Below, one piece after another: positions 51,401 through 63,400 of a stretch of DNA of 64,000 nucleotides. Position 1 is the stretch's first letter; every line of letters begins with the position of its first letter. The notes beneath the pieces are model-generated. The model saw nothing but the letters and a program-made list of their open reading frames with translations, searched no databases and was not told the origin of the DNA. Location: positions 477,035 to 541,034 of the forward strand of contig NZ_CP061313.1 of assembly GCF_018688235.1 (NCBI RefSeq). The letters run 5' to 3'. The position numbers were made by a program, and so were the translations under genes. The DNA is from Polynucleobacter sp. AP-Nino-20-G2. GTDB lineage: Bacteria > Pseudomonadota > Gammaproteobacteria > Burkholderiales > Burkholderiaceae.

Positions 51401-54400
51401 CTCCTCGGGGCAATTAATGCTGGTCGAGGTGGTATGTGGTTAATTGATCCAACTGAGGTCATCATTGATTCGGCTACTGCCACTCTTATTAATACTGCAC
51501 TCGCATCTTCGGACGTCACTATTCAAGCGGGTGTTGTTAGCTGTTCAGTTTCCTGTGCAAATACAGCAAGCAATGCAAATGGCAATATCTGGGTGGCAAG
51601 CTCCATTAGTTGGACCTCTAATAAGTCCCTGTACTTAAAAGCCACTGGGAATATATATGTTGATGCCAATATCAATGTAGGTTCTGGTGGTGGCTTGTAT
51701 CTGCACTACGGCGGTTCATCTACAGCGGTTGCGCCGACCGTTGGCACTGCGTACTACCTGGGTTCAGGAAAAAATATTACTTTTGCAGCAACAACTGGGG
51801 CGCTGTACCAGGGAAATACTAGCTACACATTAATTGATGGAACAACGAATGTTGGACTGAGTTCTTCAGTCAATTACGCCCTAATAAAGGATGTTTCTTC
51901 CATTAATTGTGGTGGGGCATGTTACGCAGGTTACTTGGGTTATTCCATGACGAATCAAACTTACCAAGGTATTTTTGATGGATTGGGGCACACATTCAAT
52001 CCAACTAATCAGGGTGTCACGGGGTTATATTTAGGCGGGGCGCTTGGAGGCGGTCTTGGGACTGGATTATTTGCTGCGCTTAATGGCGCCACCATACGCA
52101 ATTTGACTGTCAATATTTATGCCGCCGTTACGGCAACACCCACGTCTGGAATTTATTTTGGCGGTATTGCTGGGATTGTGACTGGTACAACAACCCTTAC
52201 CAATGTTGCGGTAACTGGAACATTTGCATTATCAAATAGCTGCACCACGTGTGACCTTTATGTGGGTGGGTTGGTTGGTAACGTATCTGCCGGAAATTTG
52301 GTAATCAATGGCTCAACGAGTTCCCTTGTTATGAGTGGGGCTGCTTCCTTGGCAAACTATAAGAGTATTAGTATTGGCGGCCTAGTTGGTGGCGTCAGTA
52401 CATCAACAACAGGATCCGTATCCAACGTCTATGTTTCCATTAACTCCTCATCGTTTACAGGTACCGTTATTGGCGGACTAGCCTACGGTGGGTATACCGC
52501 TACGGGTGGAATTATTGGCCCTGTCAATGAATCAACTTGTACAAGCCTGCCATGCATAAGCCTGACCAATGTATTAGTCACTCCGCAGACTGATTACGCG
52601 GCTAATTACACCAGGGGTGCATTTGTTGGGTGGATGCTTGATGCAACAGCTGCTCGGGTTACCAACGCCTATACAACTGGGAGCGCTTACTCGAACGCAA
52701 CTTATTACAACACCTCCACAAGTTCCAATATCACCCATAGTGGAAATACCACTATGTCCAGTTTACCAACTGGCTTTACCACTCAATATTGGAGTTTAGG
52801 TAGCGGTGGGAATTCTCTGCAGCTACTTCCATGGAGTGCCACTCTGCCAAACCTAACGGCCATATCAACGGGGGGTACTGGTGCTAGTCCTGCAGCTTGG
52901 ACTAGCTACAGCACGTGGCTTAATGGGGTTTTGCCCGGAAACATAAATACTGGTTATGTAGTTGTACCAGTGGGGTCCTATGTAGGATTTACAGGAAGTA
53001 GCTTTACTCAGTCTGCCGGAGGAAATATTACCTCCTCCAGTGTGCCTATTACGATTAATGGCGCATTGTCAGTAACCGCTTCAAGCGCATTTGCAATCTC
53101 AAACTCCATGTCTGGAATTGGTTCATTTACGCTGACATCGGGCACCTTAACCTTATCCGCTGCAAATACCTATGCTGGTAGCACCACCATTAATGCTGGT
53201 ACTTTGAAGTTAGGTATTAACAATGCAATTGCTGGCTCCACATCATTGCTGATGGCTGATAGTACGAACTTCGATTTAAATGGTTACAGCACCACCATTG
53301 GATCGCTGGCTACAACAGGAGCTGGCTCGCTGGTCGCTATATTTAACAACGCTACAGGTACTACTTCAACCCTCACTCTTTCTGGCAGTGACACAACTTT
53401 TGCTGGCGTAATAAAAGATAACACTAGCGGCACTGGTACTGTTGGGCTAACCCTCAATGGTGGCACTTTTACTCTTTCTGGCCTCAATACTTATAGCGGT
53501 ACAAGCACAATCGGCAGTTCAGCCATTCTTGCACTTGGCGCTACTAATGCGCTTTCTGGGGCAAGTAGTGTGGCGCTTAGTGGAGTGCTTAACCTGAATG
53601 GTTATTCGACATCAATAGGTGGATTATCTGGTGCCGGCATTGTTACTAATGCTCATAACTTTATTCAAACGGGCTTAGTACTTTATTTTGACCCAGGCAA
53701 TATTCAATCTTGGACCGGTTCTGGCACAACGGTATACAACTTGGCAACGGGGTCTACCAAAGGGGGCGATGCCTCACTTGTGGGTAGCCCAACTTATGAC
53801 TCTGCTAATCAAGCCATTACGTTAAATTCGACGGGCAACTATTTGTCGGTTCCAAGCACTAATTTGAGCGATTTCACAACGGGCCTCACGATTCTTTCCA
53901 AGGCCAATTTGGGAAATGGCTCAGTATGGGCTCGTATTATTGATTTTGGTGGCGGGGCACAATCAAACAATATACTTTTTGCGAGAGCCGGTACGACTAA
54001 TAATCTGGCCTTTCAGATTTATAACGGGGCAAATGTCGCAATGTCCGATACCACTAATACTGGGACGGCAGTAACAAACAATGGTTATGGATACTACGCT
54101 GCAACTTTAACGGCAGCCGGCAACCCTACGATTTATGTTGGTGGTGCATCTGCTTCTGCCGTGATTGATGGGGGAGCAATAGGTTCGGGAGCAATCCCAC
54201 AAAACATCACTCGTAGTAACAACTATTTGGGGCGCAGCAATTGGGTGGATGGCGCTACATATGGAATGGGCGTTACTTTGCTCTATTCCACTGCGCTTAG
54301 TGCAAGTCAGGTTGCTACTGCAAATACTGAAATGGGTCGCACCATTTCATTAGCCACTCTGACGGTTGGTGCAAATAATGCAACCAGTACATTTACTGGC

Positions 54401-57400
54401 AGCATTAAGGATGGTAATGCTGCTATTGCTTTGGTGAAGAAGGGGTCTGGCACTCAAACATTTTCATCTGCTCTTACGTATACTGGTGGAACAACGATTT
54501 CAGGCGGTATCCTGCAGGCAGGAATTGCATCTTCTGGTTCCGTGACCAATGGACCGTTTGGTACCGGCGCTGTTACTGTCAGTTCTGGTTACACACTTGA
54601 CTTAAATGGCTTCAATATTGCCAATGCATTAACGTTGAATGGCGCTGGCATTGGTAGTAATGGCGCTTTAATTAATTCAAGCGCAACGGCTGTTACTGCA
54701 AGTGGCGCAGTAACAATTTCGAGCGCTACTTCAATTGGTGGCACAGGTGCGATCACATTCGGTGGCGTAATTTCAGCCAGCACCAATACCATCACCTTTG
54801 TGAATAGTCCAAGCATTACGGCAATCAATACTGGCAATAGCATTGCAAGCATCACAATTACTGGTAGTTCAGTAGCGCTCAAAACAACTGCATCACTAAC
54901 CTTAAATTCAAGCAGTCTTACAGGTGCTTCTACGCTGCAAACGGTAGCTGCAAATGCAGATATTACCGTTTCCGGCGCCATCACCAATAACACCAATGGC
55001 AACACATTAACCCTGATGGCTTCAAGAGACGTCTTGATATCAGCACCTATTTCTGGGGCATCAGGCAAGTCCCTCACTGCTAATTTCTATTCAGACGTTG
55101 ATAACACTGGCGGCGGTGGATTTAAATCAACCGTTGCAACTGCTACGGTTAGCACGTTTGGTGGTGACATCACAATACGTGGCGGAACAACGGATACAAC
55201 TTCAGGCTGCGCTACTGCTTACTCATGTATTGCTGGGTATGCCAGTTACGGAAGTAGTCAAGGCGATGCTATTGGCGTTTTAATTTGGAGTTCACTCAAT
55301 GCGGCTGGCGGTAATATTGCCGTATATGGTCGCGGCAACCCAACGGCTACAACTGCAGGCGTTGGTATTCATATGGACTTCGCTGGTACGGTTTTAAGTA
55401 CCACTGGCACGGGTACCATTACCTTGAATGGCGTTTCAACTGGTGCCCAAAGAGGCATCTACCATGTTTCAGGTGATATATCGGCCGGCAGCGGCCTCAT
55501 TTCAATTACTGGAACTTCTCTGAGCACATCCGCCTATACCGGTTACAGAATGAATGCCGGTTCAATCACTTCAAGTGGTGCTTTATCGATTGCTGGTACG
55601 GGTGGCAGTAGTGAATACGGTGTATATATCTACGGCGCAGGCAGCATCGTGGTATCTGGCGATATTACGATTAATGGCCAAAATGCACAGGCTAACCAAG
55701 GCCTTGTTATTGAGGGCTCTAAGATCATTCAATCCACTGCAGGTAATATTTCTTTAACGGGATCTGGTGGTTCAAAAGGTCTTTATATTAATGCGAGCTT
55801 AATCGCGGGCAATAACCAAACGACGCCAACCGCTGGCGGTACGATCACTATTAATGCTACGGGTGGCACCGATTATGGTTTTCAAATTAACGCTGGCTCC
55901 TTGATTTCTTACGGTGCGATTTCGATTACCGCCGTTGGAAGTGCTAGCCATGCTTTCCGATTCGAAGGTGTTGGTGGCAAAGTGAAATCGGCATCTAATA
56001 TTACGATTAGTGCGACTGCAGGTACTTGGGGTTTGACCATGTACAACGACACCTTCATTCAGTCGACTAGCGGAAATATTGCCATTACCTCAAATGGTTC
56101 TAATGGTGGTTTATATATGGCCTCGACGGGCGGAATTTATGCGAGTAGCAATACGTCTACTCCAACAACAACGCCAACTGCCGGCGGTACTCTGATTATT
56201 AGCGCAACAGGCGCCACTCAGTATGGAATTCAGATAGCTGCAGGCTCACTAGTTTCATTCGGTGCCATGAATATCACTGCTCGTGGTGCCGGAGGTTATC
56301 AGGGTTCGTATATATACGGCGCCGGCACATTTACGGCTGTTGGCAATATCACAATAGATACGGCAACAAGCGGTGCGCAGTGGGGCTTCCAGTTTGATGG
56401 TAGTCGTGTCATGCAATCAACTGCGGGAAATATCTCTATTACTGCTGTTGGCAACTATGGCATGTATGCAAACGGTAGCATTGTGGCAAGCAACGATACG
56501 ACTAATCCGACCACAGCCACGCCAACATTGGGTGGCACACTGACGATTATTGCGACTGGCCGGACTCAGCAAGGTTTTGAGATGGGGGCAGGGTCATTGA
56601 TTTCTTATGGCGCCATGTCAATTACGGGTAGTGCGACAGGCGCCTATAAAGGTGTCAATATTTCTGGCGCAGGCACCATGAAGGCGGTTGGCAGCATTAC
56701 GATAAATGCGGCAACTCCAGGCGGTGATTGGGCATTCCGTTTATTTGACAGTCGCATTATGCAATCTACTGCTGGCAATATTTCTATTACGGCGAGTGGT
56801 GGTTACGGCATATATATTTATGGAGGCGGCATTGTGGCGGGAAATGACACCACAACGCCTACCAGTGGCGGCAGCATCACTATCAACTCCACATCTTCAG
56901 CGAATGATATTAGCGGTGCCGCCTTAAGAATAGATGTTGATAGCACCAAGATTATTGCTTACGGCGATATCAATATCTACGCCAATGGCGCTCCAGCAGG
57001 ATTGAACGTTGCCAATCAACAGGGGCATGGGGTAATTCTTTACGGTAACTATCAAACTATCAGAAGCTATCACGGTGACTTGATGATTACCGGTTATGCC
57101 AACCATGCGGATGGTGCGGTGAATGGGTGGCTGAATACCTCCGGCGGCATCTCTCTGTGGAGCACAAGCGATATCTTGCGTGCATATGGCAATGTCACGC
57201 TTAAGGGTGTGTCAATGGGTGGTATTGGCGTATTTTTAGGTGCAAATAATTTAGCTGGTGGTGGCGTAACTGCGGATACCGGAAATATTGTGATTAACGC
57301 CTTGAGTAATTCTGGATATGCTGCGGTTTATGTCCGCCTACCGGTTGCCGCGACCCTGGGATCTGTTTCTATTTCTGGCGCAGGTAGTGGCGCAGGTATT

Positions 57401-60400
57401 TATCAGGACGCATGGTCTGGTGCTGTTTCAGCTAAAGCTGATATCAATATGATTGGATATGCAACAAGTGGTCATGGCATTTATTATGCTGCTGGCCCTG
57501 TAAGCTCCAGCAATGGCAATATCAATATATATGGCTATACATCGAGTACGAATACGGGTTATTACGGTACTTACTCTAATGCAATTTCTGCTTCAGCCAT
57601 CAACGGGTCCGTCACTTTCCAGGGCTCGACAATAAGCTCGGCATCGACAGGTAGCGGTTATTTAGTTAATGCTGCTGCCACGATGTCTGGCGGAACACCT
57701 AATATTCCTGCGCCGATATTTGCAGTTGCTGATTCAGTAAATCCAGCATACGGTGCGACATACGGTCTTTATTGGACTGGCAATATCACCGCCAATACAA
57801 CTACAGGTCAAATTAACTTGTACGCTAAGGCGCCATATGTCAGCGGTGTGATGACGGCGTACGGCTTATTGCTGGGTACCGCAAATCAAAGCTATTCGCT
57901 CACAGGATCAAACGCTGTAATTAGTGTGCTTGCAGGGAGCATTGGCACTGGCAGCTTAAGCTATCAAACGGCATCGAACCTCGAGATTGGTGCCTTATCG
58001 GGGGTGAATGGCTTCACAGGTAGCGGCTTAACAATCACTGAAACGGCAACACTCACTCAAGCTAAGTCAATCAGCGTTGATACCTTGACGTTGACTGGTT
58101 CGGGCGGCGTATTTGTATTGAGTCAGGCAAATACTGTAAACACTAGTATTACTTTAAATAGCGGCACGCTAAAAGTGGGCAACTCTTCCGCTTTGGGTGG
58201 TACCTCTAAGCCTTTAACTATGGCTGCCTCTACGATCTTGCAAGCAAATGCTGATTTGTTAACGTTGAGCAACCCTATTTCAATGAGTGGCGCCGCAACC
58301 ATTAATGCACCATCGACATATACATTCACCCTTTCTGGCATTCTCAGCGGTGCAAGCGGCGCATTAACAATCAATAGCCCAACTTCAAATACCGGCACAG
58401 TCATTCTGACTGCAGCCAATACATACGGCAGCACAACTACTGTCAGCGCAGGTACTTTGCAAATTGGTACGCAAGGTAGTAGCTCTGCAACTTTAGGCGC
58501 AAGCGCAAGCTACGCTCAGGCCTTAAGCGTTTCATCTGGAGCTACATTTAATTGGTATAGCTCGGCAACGCAATCATTCTCAAATCTTGCGGCTGGTGGT
58601 ACTACAGGCGCTATTAATTTCAGTAGTACCGGCACTAATGCGGTCACGATTAGTGGTGACCAAGCATTTACGGGTGTAGTGAACGTTTCTCAACCCGTCA
58701 TCATGTCTGGCGGTTCAAATAATGCGCATACAGGATTAGGCAACACCCAAACGGTTCATATTAGTAATGGTGGAACCATTACGCTTTCAACAACGGCCGA
58801 TAACGCTTTCTTGGGCTATTCGGTAACCACCAATCTGATTATTGATCAAGGCGGTCTTCTCACAACTAATTCAACCTCAAGCTACAGCTACCACATGGGT
58901 ACGATCACCCTCAATGGCGGTACCTTGGCTTATGGGAATTCATCATTAGTAGCTGGCGGTTGTGCTGTGGCTTGCGGAACTTACAATTTAGATAACAAAG
59001 TGACCGTGACCGCGAACTCAACAATGAGTGCAATTGGGGTTCTACTAAGTCAAGCTGGTGGAACAGTTTTTGATGTTGCCAGCGGCATTACTTTGACCGT
59101 AAGCGGAATCTTGTATAGGCCAACCACCTTTGGGGATACTGGGTTTATTAAACAGGGTGCCGGCACCATGGTGCTGCAGGGAGCCAACACCTATACAGGT
59201 GCGACTGCTGTTAATGCCGGCACTCTCGCAGTGACGAATGCAACTGGGTTGGGTTCAACTGCTGCTGGTGTCACAGTAGCGAGTGGTGCGATCCTTGATT
59301 TACAAAATGTCACAGTGGGTTCTGAAGCAATTACCTTGAATGGCGGCACGATAGCAACCAGCACCGGTACTTCAAGTCTCAGTGGCACAGTGGCTTTAGG
59401 CGCTGCTAATAGCACAGTGAGTGTGGCGGGTACGCAGCTCACGCTTTCTGGGGTGATCTCTGGCGCTAATGGTTTCACTAAATCGGGCGTAGGCATCTTG
59501 GTGTTATCCGGAAATAATACTTACACTGGCACCACGGCTATTAATGCAGGTACTTTAGTTGCGGCCAATACTGGCGCTGTCGGAACTAGTGCTGGCGGGG
59601 TATCGATTACATCAGGTGCGACATTTGCCTTGCAGGGTGGCATTACGATTGCTAGTGCGATTTCCGCAAGTGGTACGGGCATGGGTAATGCTGGTGCCAT
59701 CTTAAATAACTCTGGTACTAATAGCATTACCGGCCTGGTGACCCTGGGTGCGGCAACTACTATTGGCAGCACGGCAGGTTCATTAACCTTTGATGTGGCT
59801 TCTGGGAACGCTTTTACAGGAACCTACAATTTAACTTTCACTGGTGCTGGCAATACTACCGTTATTGATCCAATTTCAATAAGTACGGGCGGACTTACTA
59901 AGTCTGGTAGCGGTGTATTAACCTTGTCTGGCCTAAATACTTACACTGGCGCAACAAACATTTCTGCTGGTACGGTTAAATTAGGTGCATCAAGTAGCGG
60001 CTCAAATTCACCGCTTGGCACGGTGACAAGTGGAACGACAGTGGCAAATGGCGCAGCTTTAGACTTGGCTGGTTTTAGTATGAATACCCTGGAGCCACTG
60101 ACATTGAGTGGTACGGGTGTGAGTAATAGTGGTGCCTTGTATAACTCAAGCACTACTGCGGCCGTTTATGCTGGCCCAATCACTTTAGCTGCTGATACAA
60201 GCATTAAAAATACGGGTGCCCTGACAATCAGCGGTGCTATCAGCGGAGCATATGCTTTAACAGTAAGTAATACTGGCTTACTGACTCTAGGCTCCACCGT
60301 TGGCTCATCAACCACACCTCTTGCCAGTCTTGCTGTGAGCGGCCCGGTAAATTTATATGGTGATGTTTGGACCACTGGTGCGCAAACATATAGCGGTGAT

Positions 60401-63400
60401 CTGGGCGTTGGTGCGGATATTGGTTTGAATTCTGCGAGTGGTGGCGTGACTATTGGTGGAGCATTGACTGGAATTACGGCAAGTAGCTTGCTTTATGAAA
60501 CCACTACAGCAAATAGGTCTGGTGATGCTGTTGTATATAGCGTCAATAATTCTGGCACTGTTAGCGGTAGCATTAATCGTATTACCTACCGCATGGAGGT
60601 AAACGTTGGCGGTACTCTGTACTATGCTCAAGTTACTTTTGATGCGTGGGCAAATAATCTAACGGCTGCAGATTTGCGCATTCCGGATTTAGTGAATCAG
60701 TTGGTGGTTCAAAAAATTGTTAACAATATGGTGGTGTCCTCTAATCAGACTTCCGGTATTTCTGGTAAGGCATCATCCGTGATCACAGGCTCAGGCTTTA
60801 CTGGCTATCTTGAATTGTGGGGATGGAATTACAGTCAAGGTGCGAGCGCACCTGCTGGTGTGCCAACTGGTAATGTGGCGACATATGACTATAACGATAC
60901 CCCTGCCTATAACGGTAACTACGGCTCATTTCAGGTTCATAACATTACAGCTGGCTCTACTCAAACAGTATTAGCCTGGAACAATCAACCGGCAAGTGCA
61001 ACCCCTGATGTTGGGCTTGGTAATTACATTGGGTCGGCTACTGGTGCGGCTGGAAATACTGACTGGACGTTTACCGGTAGCAATGGAGCTAGCCTTGGAA
61101 CTACTGCATTTAAGTTGCAAGTTCTGGTGAACGGTGTGACTCCGAGCTTAAAGATTAATGCGGGATCTGGGGCGGTGAATATTGCTGGTGCGACGAGTGG
61201 CTTAAAAACTCTGACGGTAAATTCAGATGCTGCAACAAGCGCTATTAGTGGCGCAATCTCTAATCCCGCCATTCAGAATGCCGTTGCCACAACTTTGACT
61301 AAGCAAGGCTCTGGCGCCCTCATTCTTTCTGCTGCCAATACTTATACTGGAGCAACAAATATCGATGCCGGTGCGCTGATTATTCGCAATGATGCGCCAA
61401 GTACTTCAACTAGCGGCTTTAATGGTCCAGGCACATTGGCTATTGAGTCGACAAGCACAAGCTTTACCTCTGCATTCAGTACCTCCGGATGGGTATTTAA
61501 TAGCAATTTAGGTGGCTTAACTCTGGGTAAAGATGGCAATACCAAGGACATCACTATTGCGGCTGCTACAAGCATTGCTGGCCCAATTAATATTTATGGT
61601 GGCGCTATCGCCATCAATGCAGCCCTGGCGGCAATAGGTACCAATACGATTACCCTAAAAGGCTCTGGCGATGTAACCGATGGCGCAAATGGCTACGTGA
61701 GCGCATCTAACTTATTGTTGCTTGGTGGCAATATCACTTTAGACAATAGTGCTAGTAATGCGATTGGCACTTTGGCAGCAAGTGGGGTGAGTGGTCTCAC
61801 ATATGTAGATAAAGATGCGTTGATAATTGCTACAGTTGGTGGTGTTAATGGCATATCTGCATCTGGTGCAATTGGAATCAGTACGTACACTGGTGATTTG
61901 ACAATTTCTAAACCAGTTGTCACAACTAATACAACTTCATCGGCTATTACCCTAACCGCAGGATCCAATACAGGCGCTGGAACTGCAACGGGCGGTAATG
62001 TAATTATCACTGGTAGCGTAGGTACTGCAACTACTGTGCAGACTTTAGCTAGTACGCCTTCTTATGTTTGGATTAGAAGTTCAGACTACAGTGGTGACTT
62101 GGTGGCGGACTTTACTGCAAACTCAAGCGGGTGGACTTATAACGGAGTCGGTATTAGTAGTGTTGCAGTGAATAATACATTTGGCCCGGGTTATTCAATT
62201 GCTGTTACCCAAAGCGCAAACGTTTATAACACTCAGTCATATACATTGCAGGCACCAACGAGTATGCCTGCAGTTACAACAGGCTCCAATGGTCGCGCTG
62301 TAATTTATACGGGTTCAGTTTCTGGTAGCACCGGTGTAACAACTTACATTGGTTCGGGTACTGGTAACTTCCGCTATAAGAGCAATGTGGGTACAGCTAA
62401 CTTCACGACTGTACTTGGCACAAGTGGCAAATATGCGGTTTATCGTGAAGCAGTGACGGCAACAATCACAACGGATAACCAAAGTATTACCTATGGTGAT
62501 ACTGTGCCAACACTTACCGGTGCGACTAGTGGCTTAGTGAATGGTGATGCTGCTTCATACGGTTTAAACAGTCCGCTTTACTCAACAGCAAGCAAAATAA
62601 AAGTGGGTAGTTACACGATTTCTGGCTCAGGTCCTGCTGGTCTAGGGTATACCTTGTCAGCTAGCAATGGCACCTTGACCGTAGTTCAGAAGGCCATTAC
62701 CGTGACTGGTACAACGGCGACTAGCAAGACTTATGATGCCTCAATGGGCGCCACCATCGCTACTACCAGCTCTGCGCTGACCAATGGCTCCACTTCTGTT
62801 AGTGATAATAAGTACTACACCGGTGATCTGCTCACCTTAGTAAAAACCGGGGCCACCGCTAGCTATGCAGATAAGAATGTCGGCACTAATAAAGCGGTGA
62901 GTGTCGCTGGCTTTACCTTAACTGGCGCTGATGCCGGTAATTACACTGTCACTGATGCTTCTGGTGCAACCGCTACCATTACGGCAAAAGCACTCAGCAT
63001 GAGTGGCTTAACTGTGCCAAATAGCAAGATCTATGACGCCACAACTGCGGCCGTTGTTAGCGGCACCCCCACCTTGGCTGCCCCTGAAGCAGTGGGTGCT
63101 GGGACGACAAGTGATGGCAAAGCCTATACCGGTGATACGGTCAGCATCGCGGGCACAGCGGTGGGGACCTACAACAGTAAAGATGTGGCGAGTGCAAGCA
63201 CCGTAACTTATAGCGGTTTAAGTTTGACTGGTGCGCAAGCTGGAAATTACAGCCTCACCATCCAATCTCCAGGCGCTGCCACCATCACTGCAAAAGCGCT
63301 CACCATGAGCGGATTATCTGTACCAAATAGTAAGACTTATGATGGTACAACTACAGCAGTTGTTAGCGGCACTGCCGCCTTAGGTGCCGCTGAAGCAGCG

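Noticed and set aside
55500..56900. Possible CRISPR-like array because of evenly spaced repeats
   Set aside because: Repeat spacing is 336-348 bases, units are diverged and in frame with a continuous protein; there are no short identical repeats with unique spacers and no cas genes.
49517..62010. Many long minus-strand and alternative-frame open frames inside the adhesin gene, e.g. 54589-55077 and 61693-62010
   Set aside because: They are low-complexity valine/alanine/proline-rich translations opposite the Thr/Ser/Gly/Asn-rich repeats, with no ribosome sites or domain motifs. They are antisense shadows of the biased adhesin sequence.
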